From JABWBD01 sp040768665 (GTDB lineage: Bacteria > Planctomycetota > Planctomycetia > Pirellulales > Thermoguttaceae), in NCBI GenBank assembly GCA_040768665.1, contig JAXGMN010000018.1, positions 178,150 through 242,149 of the forward strand: 64,000 nucleotides of DNA, given 5' to 3'. The notes under the pieces are model-generated. The model searched no databases. It was not told the origin of the DNA and saw only the letters and a program-made list of their open reading frames with translations. Positions 27,331 to 36,522 of this stretch are shown piece by piece. The translations under genes were made by a program, and so were the position numbers. Each line of letters opens with the position of its first letter. Positions within the stretch are counted from its first letter, which is position 1.

Positions 27331-29646
27331 ATGAAATCAGCGGCAACCGGCATTCTGCTCATCCTTGGCCTGTGGACACCGGTCGGCACGTTCGGCCAGT
27401 CTCCCGACCAAGACCTGCGCAAGTGGGCCGGGCGGATCGTGCCGCGCGTCCGCCTCACCGACGACGACGCCTTCTTCGCCGCCTGGGATCTCTCGCGGCC
27501 GGGCATGGAGGCCATTCAGGCAGCGGTCGAGGCACGTGATTTTGATCGGGCCAAGACCGAACTGAAAAGCTATTTCCTCGCGCGCCGTCAGCCGCCGTGG
27601 CGTGTCAACCATTGGGAGATGCCCGCCCAGGCCCGTGGCGACGCCCGACGGCATTCCAAGTACCGTGCCGGCGAGGACGTGCTGGCACACAAGTTCTCGG
27701 CCGGTGGCTTCGAAGTGGCCTTCGGGCCCAAGATCGACTGGAACTACTTCCCCCTGAAACTGCCCGACGGCCGGCCTGATACCGAGTATCCGGTGATCCA
27801 TGCCTTGAATCGTTTCGCCCACCTCTCGACGATCCTTGGTCCGCTCTACTGGTACAGCCGCGACGAGCGATACGCCCGAGAGTTCGTGGCCGAAGTAACC
27901 GACCACGTATTGAGCAATCCGGCGCCGGAGCGTTACGTGCGAGGGACGGCCGTCTGGTCGCGTCTGACCTCCTGCACTCCACTCAACGGGAGCTGGTTGG
28001 ACGCTTACAACTACTTCCTCCCCTCGGAGAGTTTCACGCCCAAGGCCCACGCCGTGATGCTCAAGGGCTTCCTTGAAAAGACCCGCTACGCTGTGCGGGC
28101 GCCCGATAGCGTGAACCGCTACATGGCGCAGTTGTCCGGCATCTACAACATCGGGGCGTACTTTCCCGAATTGAAAGAGGCCGCTGACCTGCGCGACTAT
28201 GCCTCGACGGCCATGGCCCGCGCGGCGCAGGACGAGTTCTATCCCGACACGATCACCAAGGAGCTTTGCCCGGGCTACCACGGAGGCAGCCGCGGCGCTA
28301 TGGATCGAATCGTGCAAAGCGCGGGCTTGATGGGCTACCCGTCCCCGCCGGAACTGGAGCAAGCGGTCAAGGTCACGTACGACTTCTATCCTCAGGTGGC
28401 TACGCCGCTGGGAGGACTGCCGAACTTCGGCGACACCTGGAGTCCCGGCTACGGGAATCTCAAAAAGACCTTTGCGGCGGTGAAGGGCCGCTGGAAGGAT
28501 CCGGTTTTCAACTGGTTCGCCAGCGAGGGCGCCGAAGGCCGACCACCGAGCTTCACGTCCACCCGGTTGCCTTGGGCCGGCTTCTACGTGATGCGCTCCG
28601 GTTGGGATCCGGGCGCGCTCTGGCTCTGCATGGACGCCGGCCCGATGGGCAAAGACCACTGGCACGAAGATTACGGCAACTTCGAGTGCTACGCGTACGG
28701 CGAGCATCTAATTGCCGAAGTCGGCGTGTTTTCCTACACGTACAGCAAGTGGAACCAGTACTTCAAGTCGTCGCTGTCGCACAACGTGGTGACCGTGGAC
28801 GGCTACAGCCAGAAGCGTGGCGGCAAAGGCCCCTTCGTCGTCGACCGACCGCGCCAGGACGACTGGCACTCCGACGCCGTGATGGACCTGGCCTGGGGAT
28901 TCTACGACGGACCGTGGTCCGATTTCATGGACTACCGCGGACGCCACCCGGTCGAACTGCCGGCCACCCACCGCCGCGACATCGCTTTTGTGAAAAACAG
29001 CTACTGGATCCTCAGCGACCGGCTTGCTTGCCCCGGAAAGCACCGTTACGCGCAACTGTTTCATTTCCTGCCCGATCGCACCGTCAAAGCAATCGGCCCG
29101 GGCCGGGCCGGCACGGTCGATGCCGACCGGGCCAATGTTGCGATCGTACAGGCCGACCCGGGCGCTGCCGTTGAGGTGATCGCCGGACGTGAAGATCCGC
29201 CACAAGGCTGGTTTTCGCCGTCCGGCGGCAAAATCGTGCCGGCTCCCGCGCTGAGTTTCGAGCAGTCGGCCACCGATCATGCTCGCTACGACACCCTGGT
29301 ATTGCCCCTGCCGGCAGGCCGCGCCGCCAACGTCCAAGTGGAACGTCTGACGTGTACCGACGAGTCGGGCGGCGAGATCTCGGCGGACGACGTCTGCTCG
29401 CTACGCATCACTGCCCCCGCGGGTATCGATTACTACGTCAACGATTTGCGGCAGGACAAGATTGGCCCACCTGCCGGGCGAATCAAACACTGCGGGCCAA
29501 TCGAAACGGATGCCCGCGCAGCAATCCTCCGACTCGATGAGCAAGGGAGGGTCGCTGCTGTCTCACTGGCCGGTGGCACTCGACTCGACTACCAGGGTTC
29601 GCCCGTCACAACGCCGAAAGGTCGATTACAGCGATTCCAGCCTTGA
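27331..29646 (+). CDS. Exported heparinase II/III-family polysaccharide lyase-like protein
   Basis: A 771-residue protein with a signal peptide (MKSAATGILLILGLWTPVGT, cleavage after FGQ). Residues about 60-390 form the helical toroid of heparinase II/III and alginate lyases; the rest is a beta-sandwich. The typical catalytic/metal stretch is visible: DHWHEDYGNFECYAYGEHLI, GVFSYTYSKWNQYF and LSHNVVTVDG. The polymer substrate is unknown; uronate-containing glycans are typical. GGAGGAG precedes the ATG; the first 23 codons of the longer frame are probably not used. The 225-base gap before it shows no gene. Confidence 0.85.
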   Translation: MKSAATGILLILGLWTPVGTFGQSPDQDLRKWAGRIVPRVRLTDDDAFFAAWDLSRPGMEAIQAAVEARDFDRAKTELKSYFLARRQPPWRVNHWEMPAQARGDARRHSKYRAGEDVLAHKFSAGGFEVAFGPKIDWNYFPLKLPDGRPDTEYPVIHALNRFAHLSTILGPLYWYSRDERYAREFVAEVTDHVLSNPAPERYVRGTAVWSRLTSCTPLNGSWLDAYNYFLPSESFTPKAHAVMLKGFLEKTRYAVRAPDSVNRYMAQLSGIYNIGAYFPELKEAADLRDYASTAMARAAQDEFYPDTITKELCPGYHGGSRGAMDRIVQSAGLMGYPSPPELEQAVKVTYDFYPQVATPLGGLPNFGDTWSPGYGNLKKTFAAVKGRWKDPVFNWFASEGAEGRPPSFTSTRLPWAGFYVMRSGWDPGALWLCMDAGPMGKDHWHEDYGNFECYAYGEHLIAEVGVFSYTYSKWNQYFKSSLSHNVVTVDGYSQKRGGKGPFVVDRPRQDDWHSDAVMDLAWGFYDGPWSDFMDYRGRHPVELPATHRRDIAFVKNSYWILSDRLACPGKHRYAQLFHFLPDRTVKAIGPGRAGTVDADRANVAIVQADPGAAVEVIAGREDPPQGWFSPSGGKIVPAPALSFEQSATDHARYDTLVLPLPAGRAANVQVERLTCTDESGGEISADDVCSLRITAPAGIDYYVNDLRQDKIGPPAGRIKHCGPIETDARAAILRLDEQGRVAAVSLAGGTRLDYQGSPVTTPKGRLQRFQP

Positions 29647-29794
29647 ATAACGCAGGGGCGACGAGGGCGGTCCGGACGGCACGTGCTCCGGCATCCGTGT
29701 GGGCCGATTCAATCTGGCCTGAGTGCTGCGAAGCGAGTGGCGCTGAATCATGTGAATTACGACGAGCCTCCGGGGCTGAAGAGGACTGATGCGA

Positions 29795-29823
29795 TTGACA
29801 CGGCCGTGTCTGGCAGCAAAACT
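29795..29823 (+). promoter_or_regulatory. Possible promoter overlapping a 14-bp palindrome
   Basis: TTGACA is a consensus -35, but the -10 at 17 bases (AAAACT) is poor. The perfect palindrome GACACGGCCGTGTC (29797-29810) overlaps the -35 and would suit a dimeric regulator. It is about 100 bases before the glycosidase-like gene. The rest of the 272-base gap shows nothing recognisable. Confidence 0.3.
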
Positions 29824-29918
29824 CAGGCTGACCGGTTTAACCCTGACAGTCCGTTGGCCGTATTCAAGTGTGCAAAAGAAGAGCGGCTGGCTTGTTGGCC
29901 TATCGAGAGGACAAAGCA

Positions 29919-31307
29919 ATGCATCGCCTGGACAAAACGTTTCTGCCTATACTATTGCTTCTTGTTTGCGTGTTGCCGACTTTTGGGGCCGATGACACCG
30001 CGCACGATGAGCACCTCGCCGCCAAGTATGGACTGCATATCCCGCCGGCATCCCAGGAGATCCCTCCCGCGCCGGACTGGATCCGACAGGCGGAAATCGT
30101 CTCGAGTTCTGCGGCGGTTTGGGAGGGCTATGAATTCCTGCTGAAGGAAACCACCGTAACTCGCATTGTCAGGGCCCGGTCCGGTCACACCAGAATGCGG
30201 CTGATCGACTATTATCCGGAGGAGAAGGTTTCGGGACTCGATGCCGAATCGGTCAACGGCATCCCCCTGTTGTCGCACGTGCCCCACAGTGCCGACGCCT
30301 TCCGGCTGGCCCACGAACACGGAATCAGGGCCATTCCCTATCTCCATTTCATGTGTATCCACACGAACTACGCGGACCAGGATATTTTTTATTTCGAGCA
30401 TCCTGAGATTCTGATGAAGGACGATAAGGGGCACTGGGTTCACACCGGCATGGACGGCTCCGACCGTCTACATCGCTTCCGGACGTGTGCCAACAGCCCG
30501 AGCTATTGGAAGCTCTCCCTGGCCTATGTAAAGAAAATGATGGATTGGGGCGCAGACGGCGTGTTCATCGATAACGCCGGGCGGCGGCCCGCCTGTTTCG
30601 CTCCCCAGTATAACAGTGTCCGTAACCCGGAATTCGAACCTTATGTTCACGAGCACCTCTTCCCGAATGCTTCCCACGACTATGCCTGGGGGCGTCTTCT
30701 TGAGGCGATCCGCGCCCTGGTCAAGAGTTACGGCGACGACAAGATCGTCGTCCTCAACTCCGGCATCGGCGATCCGTGGCAGTCAAGCAGCGACTGCTGC
30801 ATGTGGGAGTCCTTCATTTACAGTTGGGCTTGGGAAGGACGACGCCACGCCTGGAGCGACGTCAAAGCCAAGGCCAATGCCAACCAGTGGTATCTCGACG
30901 CCGGCCGGCGGATTGTCGCCTTAGCCTTTCTCGACCCGAAACGCCACGACATCAAGAACGATTCGTTCTGGGCCTTCGCCTGCGCCCGGCTGGTCGATTT
31001 CGTCCTTTGGGTCAACCTCGATCACACCGAAGCGGAGTTTCTCAATCGCGTTCACCTCGGCCATGGTCTCGGGTCGGTCCAGGAGACCGAACAAGTTGCC
31101 CATCGCTTCTTCGAAAACGGCTTGGTCGTGCTCAACGACAGCCTGCGAGATCGCGAGATAACGATCCGAGTCGCGGATGGCTTTGCCGGCACGCAATTGC
31201 TGGATCTGTATGACGGCAAGGCGACTGTGCCGGTCGACAAGAGTGTGTTAAAGGTAAGAGTCCCCAGTAAAATGGCCAGGATCTTTGTCACGCACGCGAC
31301 GGAGTGA
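29919..31307 (+). CDS. Exported TIM-barrel glycoside hydrolase-like protein
   Basis: A 462-residue protein with signal peptide MHRLDKTFLPILLLLVCVLP (cleavage after FGA). The pattern of strands and conserved acids (GIRAIPYLHF, MMDWGADGVFIDNAG, KIVVLNSGIGD) suggests an alpha-amylase-like or related TIM barrel of the hypothetical-glycosidase type seen in Planctomycetes; I cannot assign a CAZy family. The likely catalytic Asp is in DGVFIDN. The last 75 residues (RFFENGLVVLNDSLRDREIT) look like the beta-sandwich common in such enzymes. GAGAGGAC precedes the chosen start. Confidence 0.72.
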   Translation: MHRLDKTFLPILLLLVCVLPTFGADDTAHDEHLAAKYGLHIPPASQEIPPAPDWIRQAEIVSSSAAVWEGYEFLLKETTVTRIVRARSGHTRMRLIDYYPEEKVSGLDAESVNGIPLLSHVPHSADAFRLAHEHGIRAIPYLHFMCIHTNYADQDIFYFEHPEILMKDDKGHWVHTGMDGSDRLHRFRTCANSPSYWKLSLAYVKKMMDWGADGVFIDNAGRRPACFAPQYNSVRNPEFEPYVHEHLFPNASHDYAWGRLLEAIRALVKSYGDDKIVVLNSGIGDPWQSSSDCCMWESFIYSWAWEGRRHAWSDVKAKANANQWYLDAGRRIVALAFLDPKRHDIKNDSFWAFACARLVDFVLWVNLDHTEAEFLNRVHLGHGLGSVQETEQVAHRFFENGLVVLNDSLRDREITIRVADGFAGTQLLDLYDGKATVPVDKSVLKVRVPSKMARIFVTHATE

Positions 31308-31313
31308 CCACGG

Positions 31314-31645
31314 TCAGGCGCCCACCACCTCCGCCAGCCACGGCAGAGTGTATCGCCGCCAGGCCCCAGAACGCATCACCACCAGCCCATTGCAGACCCA
31401 CGCCGAGCCCGCCCCCGGCTGCTGGCCTGCCGCCGGATAGGTGTGGCCGTTGAACCATGTCGTGCCGCCGTCGTGTGTGATGTAGCACTGGCCGCTGCGG
31501 CAGTGGCCGTGAGGAGCATCGCGGCAACTGTCGACAAACCGACTCGAGTCTGGATCGAACCCATGGCTACCTTCTGGATAATTGCTTGCTGGTTGCCGAC
31601 CGATGCTGCCGTCTTCCTGCCCGGCCGCCGCCCGCTCAAGAAAGC
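31314..31645 (-). pseudogene. C-terminal remnant of a lost gene, with an Asp-box-like motif
   Basis: A minus-strand frame reads AIGFLERAAAGQEDGSIGRQ, PASNYPEGSHGFDPDSSRFV, GQCYITHDGGTTWFNGHTY, NGLVVMRSGAWRRYTLPWL and stops at 31314. The composition and the Asp-box-like THDGGTTW are convincing as protein. There is no start codon or ribosome binding site. It lies directly after the stop of the beta-helix gene in another frame, so it is either an exported-glycosidase remnant or a C-terminal part cut off by a frameshift. Nothing else is seen in this interval. Confidence 0.55.
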
Positions 31646-33361
31646 CTATTGCTCGGCCGGTGCGACGCCCGCCTGGATAACCACATTGCCCTCGACGACG
31701 ACCTCTTCCGCGTGCCGTACGTCGATCGGGCCGTCAACGTCGAGGCCCCGTGCCCTCCCGGCCAACTCGCCCGGCTGCCACAAGCAGTTCTCCAGCCGGT
31801 TGCCGCGGACCTGCACGTCAGCGGCCGCTGCCACAAAGATGCCCGCCGCCGGACAGTTGCGGACCGTGTTCCCCTCGATAACGATCCGGCGGTTGCCCGG
31901 CCACAACGGGAGCTTCGAGTCGCGATCGGTGCGCCCGAAGACACTGATCGCCCCCAGGACGTATTCGCCACTGCCCTGGATCGCCGCATCGCGGCCGACG
32001 TCCTCGATCAGGTTGTTGCGGATCGTCACGTCCTCGACCCAGCCGGCTTCGCGCCAAAACTCGTACTCGGCTCCCGCTGTCACCGCGGCCATCTTCAGCC
32101 GGCGAAACGTGTTCCCTTCGATAAGCCCGTGCGAGGCCATGATCCGCAGGCCGCGGGCGCGGTGGTCCTCGAACGTGCAGTCGCGGATCACAAACCCCGG
32201 GGCGTTGCTCGCGGGGATGTCGAGGAAGTCGCCCGGGTCGGCCGGTAGCGGCCTGGTCAAGCTCAGGCGGAACACAGTGCCCCGGCCTTTCTCGTTCCGT
32301 GGCCACACCTTCTGGATCAACTCCAGGTGCTCCGGCCCTCGCTCCCTCAGCGGCGTGAACGCCGTCAGCCTGGCCGTCCCCAGCACTTCGTAATTGCCCG
32401 GACGCAACCGCCGCACGTCGGCTCCCGCGGGGATCACCGTCGCCAGGTACTCCCGCGAGTAGGGCCAGGCGGCGAGCAATTCGGTCGGGCTGCGCCGCTC
32501 GACCACGACGAACGTAGCGCCGTGGAGGTTGACCGAGTCGTCGCCCATGAACGAGAAGCGGCAGCCCTCGATCGTCGGCCCCTTGGTGGCGAAGGCGATG
32601 TTGAGCCCGTCTGCGCAGGTGGAAATCAACCGCGGCTCGGTAGCGCCGTGCGGAGGTGGTCCCGGCTCGATCGTGTAACGGTAGTAGTTCTCGCCGCGCA
32701 GATAGCGGCCCAGGTACGCGCAGCCGGGCGCAGCCAGGAAGGTCACGTCCTCAACCCGCACGTTCTCGCAGTCGTTCATGCGGATCGCGCCGCCGGTGCG
32801 GAGTGTCAGCACGATTCGGTCGCCCGCCTCGATCCGCTCGTGGTACACCGGCGCGTATCCCATGACGAACCGCCCGCGGCGATCATCGAGGATCTCGACC
32901 TCGCGGGCATAGAGGTCCGGCACCCAGGGCTTCCACCGGCGGCGACCGGGCTCGAAGACGTACGCCTGCCGGTAGTGCCCGGCATCTTCCCGCCGCAGGC
33001 CCGGGAAGCCGTCGCAAACGGTGAAGTCGTACCGCTTGCCGTCCTCGGAGCGACCTGTGATCCGCCCCTGAACAAACGGCAACGGGTCGTAGTCGATCGT
33101 GAACCCGCGGAGCGTGAGGTTGCGACAAGCGTCGAACGACCAAGTCGTCCCTTCCCGGTCGGAAAAGACCAATGTCGTGTTGGTGCCCTCGATCACCAGA
33201 TCGTTGGCCCCCCGCACCCGCAGCTTGCCTTCGATCTCGACGCGCCCCGGAGGCAACACAACCCTCTTGGTGCCGGTCTGGACAGCGTGATCCAGGCTCT
33301 CCTGTACGGTCGAACCGGACGCGGCAAACACGATGGTGGCGATCAGGACGGTGTCGTGCAT
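31646..33361 (-). CDS. Exported right-handed beta-helix protein, GH110-like
   Basis: A 571-residue protein with a short signal-like start (MHDTVLIATIVFAASG). It is built of parallel beta-helix coils: NDLVIEGTNTTLVFSD, CRNLTLRGFTIDYDP, CENVRVEDVTFLAAPG, GPTIEGCRFSFMGDDSVNLH, NAPGFVIRDCTFED, WVEDVTIRNNLIEDVG. The element CRFSFMGDDSVNLHG resembles the active-site coil of GH110 alpha-1,3-galactosidases, and length (about 600) fits. I rate the fold as secure and the GH110 link as tentative. It points away from the other degradation genes and has a possible cut-off C-terminal part downstream. Confidence 0.75.
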   Translation of the reverse strand: MHDTVLIATIVFAASGSTVQESLDHAVQTGTKRVVLPPGRVEIEGKLRVRGANDLVIEGTNTTLVFSDREGTTWSFDACRNLTLRGFTIDYDPLPFVQGRITGRSEDGKRYDFTVCDGFPGLRREDAGHYRQAYVFEPGRRRWKPWVPDLYAREVEILDDRRGRFVMGYAPVYHERIEAGDRIVLTLRTGGAIRMNDCENVRVEDVTFLAAPGCAYLGRYLRGENYYRYTIEPGPPPHGATEPRLISTCADGLNIAFATKGPTIEGCRFSFMGDDSVNLHGATFVVVERRSPTELLAAWPYSREYLATVIPAGADVRRLRPGNYEVLGTARLTAFTPLRERGPEHLELIQKVWPRNEKGRGTVFRLSLTRPLPADPGDFLDIPASNAPGFVIRDCTFEDHRARGLRIMASHGLIEGNTFRRLKMAAVTAGAEYEFWREAGWVEDVTIRNNLIEDVGRDAAIQGSGEYVLGAISVFGRTDRDSKLPLWPGNRRIVIEGNTVRNCPAAGIFVAAAADVQVRGNRLENCLWQPGELAGRARGLDVDGPIDVRHAEEVVVEGNVVIQAGVAPAEQ

Positions 33362-33409
33362 GGTGGGGTTCCGTGGTGAAACTTCGAGACGTATCGTCTA
33401 TCATGAATT

Positions 33410-33658
33410 ATGCTCCTCAGCGTACCGGAGACGCCACCCTCTGTCCACGACCGCGCAGCCGTGTTATCCTATCTTCACGGGTGGGGCTCGCCCGTGAAGT
33501 TCTACGAATACCGGACCCTGTGGGAAGAAACGCGGAACCAGCTCCAGCGGCACGTGACCGAGGCGATGTTCTACGCCGCTTCCCTCGCCGGTGGCGCCCG
33601 CGCCGGCAACGGGCTGGTTCTGGCCGAAGCCGCCTGGAAACGGCACCGACGGACGTGA
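33410..33658 (+). CDS. Hypothetical short protein or gene fragment
   Basis: An 82-residue frame between the divergent beta-helix and epoxide-hydrolase-like genes. It reads plausibly (YLHGWGSPVKFYEYRTLWEE, TRNQLQRHVTEAMFYAASLA) but no ribosome binding site precedes its ATG and no family is recognised. It could be the tail of a vanished gene. Confidence 0.3.
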   Translation: MLLSVPETPPSVHDRAAVLSYLHGWGSPVKFYEYRTLWEETRNQLQRHVTEAMFYAASLAGGARAGNGLVLAEAAWKRHRRT

Positions 33659-33675
33659 ACCGAAGAGGATGATCC

Positions 33676-35007
33676 ATGCAAGCGTCAGCCGACAACCTCG
33701 TCAAGTCAATCCAGCCGGGAGGACTCACGCGCCGTCATCTCTTGAAACTCGTCGTCGCCATGTCGGCACCTGCTGCGATGGCGACGAAGGCACGTTCTGC
33801 AAACGAGCCCGCCAGGCCCCCGCTCCAGAATGGGGAGAACGCCTCGCGAGTCCGTCCGCTCGCCTACGGCAAGGCGACGCTCCCTATCGGCATCCGCTCC
33901 CGGTTCGTAGATAACGGCAACGGTCTTAAGATGCACGTTCTGGAAGGCGGGTTCGAGACCGGCGACCGCCCGTGCGTCCTGCTGCTGCACGGCTTTCCGG
34001 AGCTCGCGTACAGTTGGCGGAAGGTGATGTTGCCCCTCGCCGCAGCCGGATTCCATGTCGTCGCCCCTGACCAGCGAGGTTACGGGCGGACGACGGGATG
34101 GGACGGCAGCTACGATGGTGACTTGGCCTCGTTCCGCATGCTCAACCTGGTGCGGGACACGCTGGGGCTGGTCTGGGCTCTCGGCTACGAGTCGGTGGCC
34201 TCCGTGGTGGGACACGACTTCGGCTCGCCTCTAGCGGGCTGGTGCTCGCTAGTCCGGCCCGACGTGTTCCGCTCGGTCGTACTGATGAGCGCGCCGTTCA
34301 CCGGGCCTCCGCCGATTCCGTCGGCTGCTGCCGTTGCCGAGCGCAAGATCAGCATCCACGACGACTTGGCCGCCTTGCCGCGTCCCCGGAAGCACTACCA
34401 GTGGTACTACTCCACTCGCGAGGCGAACGACAATATGTGGAAGTGCCCGCAAGGTGTCCACGCCTTCCTGCGTGCCTACTTCCACTACAAGAGCGCCGAC
34501 TGGAAGCAGAACAAGCCTTTCCGGCTCAAGGCGTGGAGCGCCACCGAGCTGGCAAAGCTGCCAACCTACTACATCATGGATCTTGCCAAGGGGATGGCAG
34601 AGACCGTCGCACCGGAGATGCCGTCGCCCGCCGAGATCGCCGCATGCAAGTGGCTTCCGGAAGACGAGCTCCGCGTATACAGCAAGGAGTTCGAGCGGAC
34701 CGGGTTCCAGGGCGGCCTCCAGTGGTACCGCTGCGCGACCAGCGGCACGTACCTGGCCGAGATGCAGACTTACTCCGGTCGCACGATCGACGTGCCGTCG
34801 TGCTTTATCGCGGGCAAGAGCGATTGGGGTGTCTACCAGAATCCCGGTGGCCTCGACAAGATGCAGAAGACGGCATGCAGCAGGATGTTAGGCTGCCACC
34901 TGGTCGATGGAGCAGGCCACTGGGTACAGCAGGAGCGGCCCGGGAAAGTCAGCGAGCTGCTTCTGGAGTTCCTGCAACGGCAGGGCCGGCTCGATCGTAA
35001 CCCGTAA
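33676..35007 (+). CDS. Tat-exported alpha/beta hydrolase, epoxide hydrolase-like
   Basis: A 443-residue protein. It carries a twin-arginine signal (LTRRHLLKLVVAMSAPAA, cleavage near ATKARSA). The hydrolase core shows the oxyanion-hole motif HGFPE, the nucleophile elbow VVGHDFGSPLA (Asp, typical of epoxide and dehalogenase-type hydrolases) and the catalytic His in GAGHWVQQERP. A lid with YQWYYST follows. An extracytoplasmic epoxide or ester substrate is implied but unknown. Its TAA is followed in the same frame by a glycosidase fragment. AGAGGATG is just before the ATG. Confidence 0.82.
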   Translation: MQASADNLVKSIQPGGLTRRHLLKLVVAMSAPAAMATKARSANEPARPPLQNGENASRVRPLAYGKATLPIGIRSRFVDNGNGLKMHVLEGGFETGDRPCVLLLHGFPELAYSWRKVMLPLAAAGFHVVAPDQRGYGRTTGWDGSYDGDLASFRMLNLVRDTLGLVWALGYESVASVVGHDFGSPLAGWCSLVRPDVFRSVVLMSAPFTGPPPIPSAAAVAERKISIHDDLAALPRPRKHYQWYYSTREANDNMWKCPQGVHAFLRAYFHYKSADWKQNKPFRLKAWSATELAKLPTYYIMDLAKGMAETVAPEMPSPAEIAACKWLPEDELRVYSKEFERTGFQGGLQWYRCATSGTYLAEMQTYSGRTIDVPSCFIAGKSDWGVYQNPGGLDKMQKTACSRMLGCHLVDGAGHWVQQERPGKVSELLLEFLQRQGRLDRNP

Positions 35008-35289
35008 TGTTCGGTCGCAGAGGTCAAGCCATACCACGGCGTTCCGACGCTGTTTGTGAACGGCAAGCCGCACAACGGCATGGCCTGGGCTGCCTACCGT
35101 CCGTCGGTCGAAGTGTTCCGCGACTTCGCCGAGGCAGGCGTCGGGCTGTACACCTTCAACGGCACCCCGACAGAAGCAGGTTACGGGCTGTCGAAGACCG
35201 TGTGGACCGCGCCGGACACGAGCTTGAACGGTGCCAGCCTGCCGGACAGAATCGTTGCGAAACCTGTCAAGAATGAGAGGAGCGAAATC
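35008..35289 (+). pseudogene. N-terminal fragment of a lost glycosidase-like gene
   Basis: Directly after the stop of the hydrolase, in the same frame, the sequence reads AEVKPYHGVPTLFVNGKP, GMAWAAYRPSVEVFRDFAEA, GVGLYTFNGTPTEAGYGLSK, VWTAPD. This is the typical opening of GH42-like or DUF4838-type glycosidases (a VNGKP turn, then F..FA..G..LY.F). It breaks off after about 75 residues and runs into the leader of the next gene. It is a truncated remnant, not a usable N-terminus of the next protein, which has its own ribosome binding site and signal peptide. Confidence 0.55.
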
Positions 35290-36396
35290 ATGTCGTTAAC
35301 CCCCTTGTACAGGCTCACCGCTTTGGCGGGGCTATGCGGTGTCGTCCAGTTTGCCGCTGCGCAGGAGAGGCTCCCGCATATCGAGATTCGGGGTATCTAC
35401 GGCGGTGTGCCCACCGAATTGCTCGAAGAGGAAAGGACCCTGGAGCACTGGGGGATTAACGCCGTTTGGATCGGTTCCGGCAGCCTGACTGCCGAGCGAG
35501 TTGCTCTGATCCAGCAGCAGAAGTCTCGAGTCTTCGCAGAGTTCAATACACTCCACGAGGCCGGCTATCTGAAGGACTACCCGGATGCAGCTCCAATCGG
35601 AGTCGATGGCAAAGTCTGTCCGCCCCCCAAAGGCTGGCAGGGGATTTGCCCCACGCATCCCGGCTACCGGCAGTTCCGCATGGAGGAGTTCCGCCGAGTG
35701 CTGCGCGATTTCGAGATCGACGGCATCTGGCTCGATTATCACCACAGTCACGCAAGTTGGGAGCGTGACGAGCCGGAGATGCCGGATACGTGCTTCTGCC
35801 AACGGTGTGTTGATCAGTTCTCGCGGGAGACGAAGACCGAACTCCCCGACGAGCTATTGTCGCGACCGGCCGAATTGATTCTGAGCCGATATGCCGACGC
35901 CTGGGCCGAATGGCGGTGCGGTGTGTTCACCGACTGGGTCCGCCAGTTCCGGGCGATTTTGGACGAAACGCGTCCGCAGGCGTTGCTCGGCACGTTCCAC
36001 TGTCCTTGGAGCGACACCGACTTCGACGGTGCGCTGCGCAAAAAGCTGGCCATCGACTTGAAAGCCCAGGCGCCGTTTATCGACGTGTTCAGCAGCATGC
36101 CGTACCACGCCCGCTTCGGACACGTCAGTGACCCGAAGTGGATCTCCCGGCAGACGGCATGGCTGGGCCAGTACCTGGACGTGCAGGGTGAGCCCGGCGA
36201 ACGCATCAAGATCTGGCCCATCGTGCAGTTGGCGGATTGGGGCGAAAAAGTGCCGGTCGACCAGGTGGCGACGGTCCTGGATCACGGCACGCGTCGCCCC
36301 GCTACCGGCATTATCGTGTTCCACTGGGGCGCGGTTTGCAACCAGAAGGAAAAGGTCGCGGCGATGACCGATTTCTACCGGCGCATTAAGCCCTGA
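35290..36396 (+). CDS. Exported hypothetical glycoside hydrolase (GHL6-like TIM barrel)
   Basis: A 368-residue protein with signal peptide MSLTPLYRLTALAGLCGVVQ (cleavage after FAAA). Conserved elements include ILDETRPQALLGTFH, EIDGIWLDYHHSHASWE and the C-x-C-x-x-C motif in DTCFCQRCVDQF, which recall the hypothetical glycosyl hydrolase 6 group and its relatives. The probable catalytic acid is Asp in IWLDYHH. GAGAGGAGCG precedes the ATG, which is why I do not accept the longer in-frame start at 35056. Substrate unknown. Confidence 0.72.
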   Translation: MSLTPLYRLTALAGLCGVVQFAAAQERLPHIEIRGIYGGVPTELLEEERTLEHWGINAVWIGSGSLTAERVALIQQQKSRVFAEFNTLHEAGYLKDYPDAAPIGVDGKVCPPPKGWQGICPTHPGYRQFRMEEFRRVLRDFEIDGIWLDYHHSHASWERDEPEMPDTCFCQRCVDQFSRETKTELPDELLSRPAELILSRYADAWAEWRCGVFTDWVRQFRAILDETRPQALLGTFHCPWSDTDFDGALRKKLAIDLKAQAPFIDVFSSMPYHARFGHVSDPKWISRQTAWLGQYLDVQGEPGERIKIWPIVQLADWGEKVPVDQVATVLDHGTRRPATGIIVFHWGAVCNQKEKVAAMTDFYRRIKP

Positions 36397-36522
36397 GGCA
36401 GACTTCGATGCCCGTGAAGACTTCCAGCCCCGCACTCTGCCCCAGAGGACTTTTTGTTGGTTCCTCGAACGGTGGGCAGGCAGACTTGGACCGTCTCCCC
36501 GACAGGTGGGGGCTACTTGCGT

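Noticed and set aside
35056..35289. An N-terminal extension of the second TIM-barrel protein
   Set aside because: It is a glycosidase-type fragment without its own ribosome binding site; the inner ATG has GAGAGGAGCG and opens a signal peptide.
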